A stretch of 64,000 bases of DNA from Ruania suaedae (GTDB lineage: Bacteria; Actinomycetota; Actinomycetes; Actinomycetales; Beutenbergiaceae): NCBI RefSeq assembly GCF_021049265.1, contig NZ_CP088018.1:248001-312000 (forward strand), given 5' to 3'. The notes under the pieces were generated by a model. It saw nothing but the letters and a program-made list of their open reading frames with translations, was not told the origin of the DNA and ran no database searches. Of the stretch, positions 1-9,400 are shown in pieces. Made by a program: the position numbers and the translations under genes. Numbering within the stretch: position 1 is the first letter of the stretch; every line of letters starts with the position of its first letter.

Positions 1-35
1 CCCGGTGCCTGCGTCCCCTGAGGCGAGGGTGGAGC

Positions 36-665
36 TCAGACGGCGGTGCGGTCCCTGTCGTACCAGGACTTGGCGCGGAACAGCAGGGCGCACGCCACGA
101 CGACCCAGACGATGCCCACCACTCCGGCGCCGCCGGCACCGGAGGCGATGCCGATGATGTTGAGGATCAGGTAGAGGGCGCCCAGCACCAGCAGACCGTA
201 GAGCCCGACCTTGCTGCGCCGGAAGGCGAGCACGCCGAGCACGATCGCAATGATGGCGACGACCATCATGAACCCACCGAACACCGGCAGGATGTCCATG
301 ACCTCCGAGGGGACGCCGGCGTCGGCCAGCTCGCTCTCCATACCCGAGGCAGCCAGCAGCAGGAACCCGAGCACGAGCATCAGCGCGCTCCCGACCCAGG
401 TCATGATCGAGGCTGCCGTCACACCACCCGGGCGGGCGCCGGAGGCGCCGGGGCCGCCGTAGGAGGAGGACCCGCCGTAGGGGTCACCCGCGGTCGGCGC
501 GATCGGCGGCTGCGTGCGCTCGGGGCCGGGCACGTGCGGGCCCATGTACGGCGGCGCCGTCGGCGGGGTCTGGTCGGACTGTGGCTGGTTCGGTGCGTAC
601 GGCTGATCGGTGCCGTACGGCTGGTGCGGGTCCTGCGGCTGGTTCGGACTCTGCGGATACGACAT
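36..665 (-). CDS. Proline/glutamine-rich four-helix membrane protein
   Basis: About 209 residues. The first ~80 residues are rich in Pro, Gln, Tyr and Gly and look disordered and cytoplasmic. The rest holds about four hydrophobic helices (roughly residues 85-106, 123-143, 149-170 and 176-195) and a short charged tail. I chose the ATG at 665 because AGGAGG (675-680) lies 9 bases upstream; the ATG at 674 touches that site directly and would have no spacing. This layout is common in actinobacterial membrane proteins of unknown function. No catalytic motif is visible and I give it no function. The pcm-like gene lies upstream on the same strand with a 112-base gap. Confidence 0.75.
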   Translation of the reverse strand: MSYPQSPNQPQDPHQPYGTDQPYAPNQPQSDQTPPTAPPYMGPHVPGPERTQPPIAPTAGDPYGGSSSYGGPGASGARPGGVTAASIMTWVGSALMLVLGFLLLAASGMESELADAGVPSEVMDILPVFGGFMMVVAIIAIVLGVLAFRRSKVGLYGLLVLGALYLILNIIGIASGAGGAGVVGIVWVVVACALLFRAKSWYDRDRTAV

Positions 666-777
666 CTGGGTCATCCTCCTCGTTCGACTCCTGCCACCGT
701 ACGGCGGTGCGGGGCCCGCTGCCATCGGCGGCGCGGGGGAGAGGTGCCCATCGGTGCTCCATCGCAAGGAGGAGTCA

Positions 778-1392
778 TCACTCGCCCAGCGAGGCCTCGG
801 GGTCCAGCAGCGGGACGAACCGGTACTGCCCGGCATGGCGGGTGCGGATGTGTCCGCCGGTGCGCTCGATGATCGTCATCGTGGTCCCGATGGGCACGAC
901 CATCCTGCCGTCATCGGCGAGCTGGTCGATCAGTGACGCCGGGAGCCGGCCGGCGCTGGCGGAGACCAGGATCCGGTCGTACGGAGCGCCGTCCGGGAGA
1001 CCGAGCGTGGCCGGTGGCGCCTGGTGGATGCGTGCCCAGGGCAGGTGCGCACGCTCGAGGTTCGCCTGGCCCTGGGCCACCAGCGCCGGGCGGACCTCCA
1101 CGCCGTCGACACGGCCGCCCTCGCCCACCAGCTGCGCGAGCAGCGCGGTGGTCCAGCCGCTGCCGCTGCCGACGTCGAGCACGCGCGCACCGCGCGGGAC
1201 CGCCAGCAGGGAGAGCATCTGGTGCACCGTCGTCGGCTGGGAGCAGGTCTGGCCCTCGCGCAGGTGCACGGGACGGTCCTCACCCGCCTCGCGCTGCGCC
1301 TCCGGGGGCAGGAACCACTCGCGTGGTGTGGCCGCGAATGCGGCGTCCAGCGCCGCCTGCGGCGTGGTCTCGGCATCATCGGTGTCGTCCAT
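778..1392 (-). CDS. pcm: Protein-L-isoaspartate O-methyltransferase family protein
   Basis: About 204 residues, near the usual ~210 of the family. It has the class I SAM-dependent methyltransferase motif I (VLDVGSGSGWTTALLA) preceded by the Pcm-typical SQPTTVHQML segment (family consensus: SxP.xxxxM), and a later DRILVSASAGRLP segment equivalent to the family's post-motif II. Known members methylate isoaspartyl residues in damaged proteins in the cytosol. I prefer the ATG at 1392 over the GTG at 1398: an AGGGGG run ends 5 bases before the ATG but would overlap the GTG. The actinobacterial subgroup with this sequence is less well studied, so substrate is inferred. Confidence 0.85.
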   Translation of the reverse strand: MDDTDDAETTPQAALDAAFAATPREWFLPPEAQREAGEDRPVHLREGQTCSQPTTVHQMLSLLAVPRGARVLDVGSGSGWTTALLAQLVGEGGRVDGVEVRPALVAQGQANLERAHLPWARIHQAPPATLGLPDGAPYDRILVSASAGRLPASLIDQLADDGRMVVPIGTTMTIIERTGGHIRTRHAGQYRFVPLLDPEASLGE

Positions 1393-1681
1393 GCTCACCC
1401 CCTACCGCTCGTCTCCTCCCAGGCTAGTCAGCCCAGCGGCAGCCGCCTCTCGAGGGGATGGCGCCACTAGCCGGGTTGAGGGCGGGAGCACCGGCCGTTC
1501 AGCTTCCGGTGCACGTGTGGTCACCGGCCGGCGAGGTCGCGTTCACCCGGCGTCCCTAGCGTGCACTCGGTCGTGATCGGCGCCGTCGTGCCGGTATCGC
1601 GGTATCTCCCCTGACCCGGCAGCGCTCGCCCTGTCCGGTCTTGTCTGCTGTCCCCCGAAAGATGCCACATCGAGGAGTGAG
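1393..1681. other. Divergent intergenic region
   Basis: This 289-base gap separates the minus-strand pcm-like gene from the plus-strand secreted protein and must contain both promoters. I see a direct repeat of CACCGGCCG at 1490-1498 and 1522-1530, and GGTATC twice at 1592-1605. GAGGAG just before 1682 is a good ribosome binding site. No convincing -35/-10 pair, riboswitch or RNA gene stands out. Confidence 0.4.
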
Positions 1682-3178
1682 ATGAAGTTGCCCACTGGTT
1701 CCCTTCGCGCGTGGGGAGCGGGCCTCGCCGGCCTCGCCCTCGTCGCGGCGGGACTCGGCGCCGGGATCGGTGGCGAGTCGGCATCGGCCGACACCGCCGC
1801 CGACGGCGCAGCCGTCGGAGAACCCCGGCCGGTCCTCATCGAGAGCGCCCACGCGGCCGGGAAGACGGCCGTGATCGGGGCGCAGGGCCTCCCGCTGTTC
1901 ACCCGCACGATCGCCACCGAGCCGGAGGCCCTGACCGCGCAGGCCGTCGTGATGTACTCCGTCGCGGGTGCCCCGGACACCGTCGTTCTCACGAGCGCAG
2001 CGGGGGACGTGCTCGCCCGTGCCGAGGGGTCCCGTGCGCTCGAGCTGCTGGACCTCACCCCGGCGGCTGCGGCGGCCGAGGACCTGGCGACCTGGTCGAT
2101 CACCACGCGTGGTGACCGCTCGATGCTGATCAACAGCCGGCCACTGAACGGCAACGACGCCGCGCTGAACCTCTACGACTGGAACACCGCGGACGGCGCC
2201 CAGGTCGGTACCTGGGACGCCGGCGACTTCGGCGGCAACGAGTCCTGGTATATCCATCCGGTGCAGGCCACCACCGACGGGATCGGTGGGCTCGTCATTC
2301 CCGGATCTGTCCCCGACCTGCCCAGCGCCGTCACCGCGGCATACGGGTGGGGTCCCACGGCCGAGGTGTCGGACATCCGCTGGGAGATGCCCGAGGACGA
2401 GGTCTGGGAGACCGAGGGCGTCGTGGAGTTCTCGGGCTATGGCGACGGCCTCTTCGGCGACACGGTCCGTGTCGAGGCACGGTTCACCGTGGGCACCGTC
2501 GGTGACGCGCTCGAGAGCGAGCTGACGAGCTTCGCCGGGGTGCGCCTGGACGCGCTGCGGTCGCTGGCCCCTCGCACCGTCGAACGGTCCGTCAGCGGAT
2601 CCGACATGACGGTCGAGGCGCCCGTGCGCTGGGACTGGGACGCGATCGACCCCGAGGCACTCACCGGCGTCGGTGAGTTCACCGTGCCGGCCGTGGCCGA
2701 CCTCGGCTTCGCGGCCTCGCTGCGTGTCACCCTCACTCCGCCGTCCGAGGTGAATGTCCTGCGTGCCGGTGGGGTGCGCTCCTGGCGCTTCGCGGGCGAG
2801 GAGGATCTCAGCGGCCTCACCGACGGCAACCGGGAGGCCGAGGCTTTCGGCGACTGGCGCTCCGGCGGTGCGAGCAACCGGGTGAACCCGAACTGGGTCG
2901 CCTACTACTTCGAACGGCCCACCCAGGTCGACGGCGCCGCTCTCTACGAGTTCTCGGGCGCGGACAACATCGGGGCAGTGACCTTCCAATGGCGCAACAT
3001 GCGCGGCGGCTGGGAGGACGTCTCCGTGGGCACGTTGACCAATGACGGCGGACGCCTGCAGCTGGAGACGGACTTCGACGCCGTCACCGCGACGGGCTTT
3101 CGCGCCGTATTCGAGCACAAGTCGGACGCCTCCTGGATGCAGTTGGCGGAGTTCGAGGTCTGGGGACCGGGCCTGTGA
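1682..3178 (+). CDS. Secreted protein with Ig-like and discoidin-like (F5/8 type C) domains
   Basis: 498 residues with a signal peptide (charged start, hydrophobic stretch to about residue 36, cut near ASA-D). The N-terminal third ends in an LNLYDWN...WYIHP segment reminiscent of ricin-type beta-trefoil lectins. Two segments (about 215-265 and 290-350), each built around an IRWEMP/VRWDW-type strand, look like bacterial Ig-like group 4 modules. Residues ~365-498 resemble a galactose-binding-like F5/8 type C fold (SWRFAGEED, WVAYYFERP, AEFEVWG). No catalytic motif is visible, so a carbohydrate- or surface-binding role is inferred. GAGGAG precedes the ATG. The stop overlaps the start region of the phosphoesterase gene that follows, suggesting co-transcription. 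Confidence 0.72.
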   Translation: MKLPTGSLRAWGAGLAGLALVAAGLGAGIGGESASADTAADGAAVGEPRPVLIESAHAAGKTAVIGAQGLPLFTRTIATEPEALTAQAVVMYSVAGAPDTVVLTSAAGDVLARAEGSRALELLDLTPAAAAAEDLATWSITTRGDRSMLINSRPLNGNDAALNLYDWNTADGAQVGTWDAGDFGGNESWYIHPVQATTDGIGGLVIPGSVPDLPSAVTAAYGWGPTAEVSDIRWEMPEDEVWETEGVVEFSGYGDGLFGDTVRVEARFTVGTVGDALESELTSFAGVRLDALRSLAPRTVERSVSGSDMTVEAPVRWDWDAIDPEALTGVGEFTVPAVADLGFAASLRVTLTPPSEVNVLRAGGVRSWRFAGEEDLSGLTDGNREAEAFGDWRSGGASNRVNPNWVAYYFERPTQVDGAALYEFSGADNIGAVTFQWRNMRGGWEDVSVGTLTNDGGRLQLETDFDAVTATGFRAVFEHKSDASWMQLAEFEVWGPGL

Positions 3179-3192
3179 GCAAGGAGAGAGTC

Positions 3193-5763
3193 ATGAACAC
3201 CACGACCAAGCGCTGGGTGGCTCTGCTGGGAGCTGCCGCCACGGCGGCCGCCCTGGCGGCTCCCGTCACGGCGCAGCAGGCACAGGCAGCGGAGGACCCG
3301 GGCTCGCGGTTCACCGTCGCGGTCCTGCCGGACACCCAGTTCTACACGCGGTACTCGGCCGACCAGTTCGTGCCGCGCTACGGCACGGACCCGTTCGAGG
3401 TGCAGACCAACTGGCTCGTCGACAACGCCGAGGAGCTCAACATCCAGTTCACCACGCACCTCGGTGACGTGGTGGACCAGGAGTGGGTCTCCGGTGAGTG
3501 GGAGGCCGGCGACCGTGCGATGGCCGTCCTGGACGAGGCGGGAATGGGCTACTCGGTCCTGCCGGGTAACCACGACGTCGCCGACTGGGGCACCCGGAGC
3601 TCGGAAGCCAATGCCTCGAACTACCTCGCGAACTTCCCGGCGAGCAGGCTCTCCGGCGACACCCTCGTCTCCAGCCATCAGAACGGCTACTCGAACGCCC
3701 ACGTCTTCGAGGCGGAAGGGCAGGAGTTCCTCGTGCTGGCGATCGGCTGGAACGCCGAACCGGGGACTTGGGCGTGGGCGCAGGCGGTGCTCGATGCGCA
3801 CCCGACGCTCCCGACGATCCTGACCTCGCACGCCATCATCGACATCGACAAGGCGACCGGTGAGGCGACCGACTTCTGGTTCGGGCAGGAGATGTGGGAG
3901 GAGCTGATCCGCTCCAACGATCAGATCTTCCTCACCCTGAACGGGCACTTCCACGGGCAGACCCGCCGCGTGCTGGCCAACGACTCCGGCAACGACGTGC
4001 ACCAGATCCTGCTGGACTCCCAGATGGCCGCCGACGGCGGCAACGGGATCATGGCCGTGATGGAGTTCGACCTGTCCGGTGACCGCATCGACTTCGCCAC
4101 CATCTCACCGTGGGTGACGTTGAAGGACGAGGAGACGGTGACGCCGTCGGATACCCCGGTCGTGAGCACGCCGGAAGCGGACTTCTCCCTGGAGATCGAC
4201 TTCTCGGAGCGGTTCTCCTTCGCGGAGGGCTTCGGCCCGGGCGAGGGCGCCTACGGCGACCTGTCCGAGCGGGCGAAGGCGATCGTCAGCGAGGGCTGGG
4301 ACGGTGACGGCGGCGCCGAGCTGCTCGTCCCGGCCGGGGCGCGGTCGGACTACATCGAGGTGCCGGGCACGCTCGCCCACTGGCGCTTCGGCGACCAGCC
4401 GGAGGGCGTCCTCCCCGAGGACGCGCAGATCACCGACGAGACCGGCCGGAACCCGATGTACCGGCTGCCCGTCGATCAGATCAACGCTCCGGCGCGGGTC
4501 GAGGACGTCACGGTCACGCAGGCGAACGCGCCGCGCCTGTCCGCCGACTCCGCCGCGGTGTGCTTCGCCGATGCCTCCCGTAGGACCGGGAACCTCAACT
4601 ATCTGACCACCGAGTACGACGTGCCCGTGACGCACGCCGCCTTCGAGGACGGGTACACGATCGAGTCCTACGTCTACCTCTCCGAGAAGTGGACGGTCGA
4701 GGACAACCAGTGGGGTGGATGGTTCTCCCGCACCGGCCGTCGTTCGGCGTTGCCCGTGGCCTGGGAGCAGTACGACTACGACATGGGGCCGGCGTTCTTC
4801 TCGGTCTCGAATCTGCGGGAGTTCCAGTGGGCCACCACGAATGGCACACCGTGGGCGAACACCGGGTCACTGTGGTCCGGGGAGATCATGACGGGCAACT
4901 GGTATCACGTCGCGGCGGTGAACGATCCGCAGACCAGCCGCACCACGATGTACGTCGACGGGGTGCCGGTGCTTCGCAACGCGACCAACCTGGACGGTAT
5001 GACCTTCGCCCCTGGCTACCCGTGGGTCATCGGCACCGTGTTCAACTACGACGAGGCCTCGAACGGCTGGAACGGGTGCGTCGGCGAGACCCGCATCGTG
5101 GATCACCCGATCGAGACGAGTGAGTTCCTGTACAACCGCATCGACATCGACAGCGACTTCGCCGTGACGCAGGCTCCCTCCGGTGAGCTCGCGGCGGGGA
5201 CGCAGGTCACCGATCTGCTCGGCACCGGGCGCCCGGGGTCGGTGGTGCGGGTGGCCGACGGCGTCGCCGTGGACGACGTCGAGACGACCGTGGCACAGGA
5301 CGGTACGTGGAGCCTCGCTCTCGACGCGCCGATCACCGCCTCCGGCAGCCACGAGCTGACGGTGGTGCCCAGCCTCGGCACGCGTGACGGTGAGGCCGCG
5401 ACGGTCTCGTTCTCGATCGCCGCGGGCGATTCGGGCGAGGCGTCGGGTGACGCGGACGCGGGCGGCGATCCCGGTGTCGATTCCGGAGCCGACGGCGCTG
5501 CTGACCCCTCACCCGGTGAGGGCGAGGCGACCGGCGCGGACAGCGCCGGCTCCGCGAGCTCGGATGCGGAGGGAACCGTCGGTGCTGATGATGCCGATGG
5601 TGCTGCGGCCGACGATCCGGCCGGCGAGCCGGCTGCCGGGCAGGACGGCGAGATGCCCGCGACGGGTCTGTCCCCGGCGGTCTGGCTCGTGCTGTCGGCG
5701 GCCGCGCTGGCGATCGGACTCGGGCTGGTGGTGCGCCGCCTGCGCGGCGCCGGCCCGGCCTGA
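3193..5763 (+). CDS. Sortase-anchored surface metallophosphoesterase with LamG-like domain
   Basis: 856 residues: signal peptide (1-36), calcineurin-like phosphoesterase domain (about 40-300), a concanavalin A/LamG-like domain (about 430-650), an Ig-like stretch, a low-complexity Asp/Gly/Ala linker, then a sorting signal MPATG, a hydrophobic helix and an RRLRG tail. Metal-site motifs are intact: PDTQ (D47), LGDVVD (about 90-95), GNHD (125-128), SHAI and NGHFHG. The family hydrolyses phosphoesters with two metal ions; the substrate cannot be told here. I chose ATG 3193 because AAGGAG (3181-3186) sits 6 bases before it; the upstream in-frame GTG at 3175 overlaps the preceding stop and would put a charged extension before the signal peptide. 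Confidence 0.85.
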   Translation: MNTTTKRWVALLGAAATAAALAAPVTAQQAQAAEDPGSRFTVAVLPDTQFYTRYSADQFVPRYGTDPFEVQTNWLVDNAEELNIQFTTHLGDVVDQEWVSGEWEAGDRAMAVLDEAGMGYSVLPGNHDVADWGTRSSEANASNYLANFPASRLSGDTLVSSHQNGYSNAHVFEAEGQEFLVLAIGWNAEPGTWAWAQAVLDAHPTLPTILTSHAIIDIDKATGEATDFWFGQEMWEELIRSNDQIFLTLNGHFHGQTRRVLANDSGNDVHQILLDSQMAADGGNGIMAVMEFDLSGDRIDFATISPWVTLKDEETVTPSDTPVVSTPEADFSLEIDFSERFSFAEGFGPGEGAYGDLSERAKAIVSEGWDGDGGAELLVPAGARSDYIEVPGTLAHWRFGDQPEGVLPEDAQITDETGRNPMYRLPVDQINAPARVEDVTVTQANAPRLSADSAAVCFADASRRTGNLNYLTTEYDVPVTHAAFEDGYTIESYVYLSEKWTVEDNQWGGWFSRTGRRSALPVAWEQYDYDMGPAFFSVSNLREFQWATTNGTPWANTGSLWSGEIMTGNWYHVAAVNDPQTSRTTMYVDGVPVLRNATNLDGMTFAPGYPWVIGTVFNYDEASNGWNGCVGETRIVDHPIETSEFLYNRIDIDSDFAVTQAPSGELAAGTQVTDLLGTGRPGSVVRVADGVAVDDVETTVAQDGTWSLALDAPITASGSHELTVVPSLGTRDGEAATVSFSIAAGDSGEASGDADAGGDPGVDSGADGAADPSPGEGEATGADSAGSASSDAEGTVGADDADGAAADDPAGEPAAGQDGEMPATGLSPAVWLVLSAAALAIGLGLVVRRLRGAGPA

Positions 5764-5797
5764 TCGTTCTCCGGCGCTGGGAGGACCCGGCGTCACT

Positions 5798-5825
5798 GGC
5801 CCCCGGCTGCAGAGAGCCGGGGGCC
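5798..5825. terminator. Strong stem-loop between convergent genes
   Basis: GGCCCCCGGCT (5798-5808) and AGCCGGGGGCC (5815-5825) form a perfect 11-bp stem around a six-base loop. It sits just after the phosphoesterase stop and just before the end of the minus-strand SprT-like gene, so it can serve both. There is no T-run, which is common for actinobacterial terminators. Confidence 0.75.
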
Positions 5826-5845
5826 TGCGGGGACCGTGCTGGGAC

Positions 5846-6352
5846 TCAGTGGCTCGCCAGGATGCGCCGCAGCTCGGCGACGTACCGCGGGCCGAGGTCG
5901 ACCTCGCGCCCGTGATGGCGCCAGGTGATCAGGTGCTCGGGGGAGAACCGGCGGGCGCAGCGGGCGCAGGCCATCGGCCGGGCGGGGCGGCGGAAACGCT
6001 GATGGACGTGCCCCGCCCGGCACCGGCCCTCCCAGGGGGCCGGGGGCGCGGGGGCATCCGGGGGTAGGCACCGCTGCCCGCTCGCCCCGATCCGGACGGC
6101 GATCTCGCGCCACTTCTGACCGTGTCCGCTGCGTGGTCCCGCCAGCGCGTGGGCGATCTCATGCAGCACCGTCTCGCGCACCGCGGCCTCGTCGTGCAGC
6201 GGCACCAGATGGCGGCTGAGGCTGATGGTGCGCCGGTCGTAGCGGCACAGCCCGGCGCGCCGGCGGGCGGAGTCGAACGCCAACCGCCAGTCGGTCAGTC
6301 CGTGCTGATCGAGCAGCCCGCGCCCCAGAGTCCACGCCGCCTCGAGCTCCAT
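5846..6352 (-). CDS. SprT-like zinc metalloprotease domain protein
   Basis: 168 residues. The zincin motif HEIAHALAG is present with a downstream GHGQKWREIAVRIG segment, as in SprT/Spartan-like proteins, and a C-terminal zinc-ribbon-like part (CRAGH...CARCARRFSPEH). In eukaryotes the family cleaves DNA-protein crosslinks; bacterial members are poorly characterised, so I only infer a cytosolic metalloprotease-like protein. ATG 6352 is chosen because GGGAG lies about 6 bases upstream and the longer form adds an Arg-rich extension not seen in the family. It is convergent with the phosphoesterase gene. Confidence 0.8.
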   Translation of the reverse strand: MELEAAWTLGRGLLDQHGLTDWRLAFDSARRRAGLCRYDRRTISLSRHLVPLHDEAAVRETVLHEIAHALAGPRSGHGQKWREIAVRIGASGQRCLPPDAPAPPAPWEGRCRAGHVHQRFRRPARPMACARCARRFSPEHLITWRHHGREVDLGPRYVAELRRILASH

Positions 6353-6422
6353 GATTCTCCCTCTCCGATGTCGATCGCCCACACCATAGAACCGAGCGGT
6401 GACATCGGCCCTGCCGGCCCCC

Positions 6423-9400
6423 TCACACCTCGGCGAGCGCCTTGCGCACGCGCTTGGGCGAGACCGGCTCGGAGGTGCCGAGCTGCTGGGCGAAGAAGCT
6501 CACGCGCAGTTCCTCCAGCAGCCAGCGCACCTGCTCCAGCCGGATCAGCCGCGGCAGGTCGTGCTCGGCGCTGCGCGTGGCTGCCCACCACGCCTCCTGC
6601 AGCTCACCGAGCTGCCAGGCCAGGGTGGCGTCGCGTCCAGGGTTGTCCGCCGCCTTCTGCAGGCGCACGACGGCGGCCCGCAGGTACCGCGGCAGGTCCA
6701 CGAGCCGCTCGGGCGGGGTGGTGGAGACGAATCCCTCGCGGACCAGGGCGGCCTGCTGGTCGCGCACATCGGTGAGCACGTCCAGCAGCGCCATCGACGT
6801 GCTCGCCTTGATCTGACCGTCCAGCTCGCGGGAGATGGTCAGGGCCTCAGCCACGAATCCGGCGAGCCGGTGCGTCTCGTCCTCGAGCGCGCCTCGCAGC
6901 CGGTCGGCGAGGGCGGTGAAGGCGTCCCGGGTGCGGACCGCGGCGAGGTCGGTCGAGGCCGTCAGCGAGGTGATCGCCGCCCGCTGCAGATCGCTCACCA
7001 GGGCGTCGGTGCTCGAGTACGGGCTGGCCGCCAGTGCCAGGGAGCGCTTCGCGTCCCACCGGGAGGTCACCCGGCCGGTGGGCAGCGCCAGCCGCTGCAG
7101 CAGCAGGGCCCGGATGCCCTCCCGGTGCATCAGCGCCTGCTCGCCGGCATCGGTCAGCACGGTGAGGCGGACGGAACTGACGGTCCTGGGCAATCCCGTG
7201 CCGGATATGGCGCGCAGACGCTGTGGGCCGTCGGCTGCGAGCGTCGCCTCGTCCACCAGCGCCGGATACCCGCGTACCTCCAGCCCGCCGGGACCGGTGG
7301 AGGTGACCGAGGCGGGAACGGTCTCGACCGAGGGCCAGTCGGTCAGGCCCGGCTCCTCGGCCAGGCCGGGTGTGAGGCCGGCCGAGCCCACGCCCGGACC
7401 CACGTCAGCGGCGCCGCCCGGGCCCGTTCCGCCACCCGGAACGCGGCTGGGGCGGCGATCCTTCGGCGCCGCCGCGCCGGCCTCCCGCAGCGCACCCCGT
7501 ACGGCGGAGCGGACGGCGTCGGAGGACTCCCGGGTCAGCCGCCGTTGCAGGGCCGCCAGATCGCTGCCGGTGCCCAGCACCGCGCCCCGCTCGGACTCCA
7601 CCTGGAAGGTCACCTGCAGATGGGCCGGGATCCGGGAGGTGTCCACGTCCCCGGGCGCCACCTGCACCTCGCGCACCACGGCAGCCGCGGCGGCGAAGGC
7701 CTGCAGGAAGGAGGGGTCGCCGTCGGGGGCGGCCTGGTCCCAGGCGGGAAGGCGGGCGACGATCTGCCTGGCCACATCGGGTGCCGGCACGAGCTCACGG
7801 CGGATCGGTTTGGGCAGGGCCCGGATGGTGGCCACGGTGAGCTCCTCGACCAACCCCGGCACGAGCCAGTCGAAGCCCGCGGGCCGGACCTGGTTGAGCA
7901 CCGCGATCGGGATGTGCACCGTGAGGCCGTCGGTCTCGGTGCCGGGCTCGAACTGGTAGGTCAGCGGCAGCGTGAGGTCGCCCTGGTGCCAGGTGTCGGG
8001 GAAGGCGTCCGGGTCGAGCTCGTCGGCCTGGGGCAGCAGCAGCTCGGTGGTGAAGGTGAGCAGGTCAGGGGTCTCGTGGCGGGCCTTCTTCCACCAGGAG
8101 TCGAAGTGTGCCGCCGTGGTGACATCGCGCGGGATGCGGGCCGCGTAGAAGTCGTAGATCCCCTGGTCGTCGAGCAGCAGGTCGTGGCGGCGCTCGCGGG
8201 CGGCGAGCGACTCCGCCTCGGCGAGGATCCGCGCGTTCTCGGCCACGAAGGCGTGACGCGAGCGCCAGTCGCCCTCCACCAGGGCGCGGCGGATGAACAT
8301 CTCCCGCGCCACCTCGGCGTCGATGCGGCCCAGCGGCACCATCCGGTCGGCCACGATCGGCACCCCGTACAGCAGCACCTTCTCCTTGACCATCGCCGCA
8401 CCGCGCTTGGCCGACCAGACGGGCTCGTGGTGCACGCGCTTGACCAGGTGCTCGGCCAGCGGCTCGGCCCACTCGGGCTTGATCCGTGCCACGGTGCGGG
8501 CGAACAGGCGGGAGGTCTCCACCAGTTCACCGGCCATCACCCAGGCCGGGTTCTTCTTGGCCAGGTGTGAGCCGGGGAATATCACGAACCGGGTGCCGCG
8601 GGCGCCGGCGTACTCGCGGCGGCGCTCGTCCCAGGCGCCGATGTGGGAGAGCAGCCCGGCGAGAAGGGCCTGGTGGATGGCGTCGGACTTCTTCTCAGCC
8701 TCCTCCTTGGTGTCGGTGCTCGGGTCGTGCCGCTCGTGTCCCATCGGGAGATTCAGCTGCTTGACCATCTGCCGCAGCTGGGAGTGCACGTCCTGCCACT
8801 CCCTGATGCGCAGGAAGTGCAGGAACTCGGCCTTGCACTGGCGGCGGAACGCCGAGGAGGAGAGCTCACGCTGCTGCTCGCTCAGGTAGCGCCACAGGTT
8901 CAGGATGGCGAGGAAGTCCGAGGTGGGGTCGGCGAAGCGGCGGTGCTTCTCGTCGGCGGCCTGCTGCGCCTCGGCGGGGCGCTCGCGCACGTCCTGCACG
9001 GACATACCGGCCACGATCACCATCACCTCGCGCAGGCAGCCCAGGCGGGCGGCCTCGGTGATCATCCGGCCCATCCGTGGGTCGATGGGCAGGTGGGCGA
9101 GCTGGCGGCCGGTGGCGGTGAGGCGGTTCGAGGAAGGATCGATCGCGCCGAGCTCGTGCAGCAGCTGCGTTCCGTCGCGGATCGCGCGTGGGTCGGGGGC
9201 GTCGAGGAAGTCGAAGGAGGCGATCTCGCCCAGGCCGGCGGCGGCCATCTGCAGGATCACCGAGGCCAGCGAGGTGCGCAGGATCTCCGGCTCGGTGTAC
9301 TCGGGGCGGCCCTCGAAGTCACGGGCCGAGTACAGCCGGATGCAGATGCCGTCCGCGACCCGCCCGGACCGCCCGGCGCGCTGGTTGGCGCTGGCCTGGC

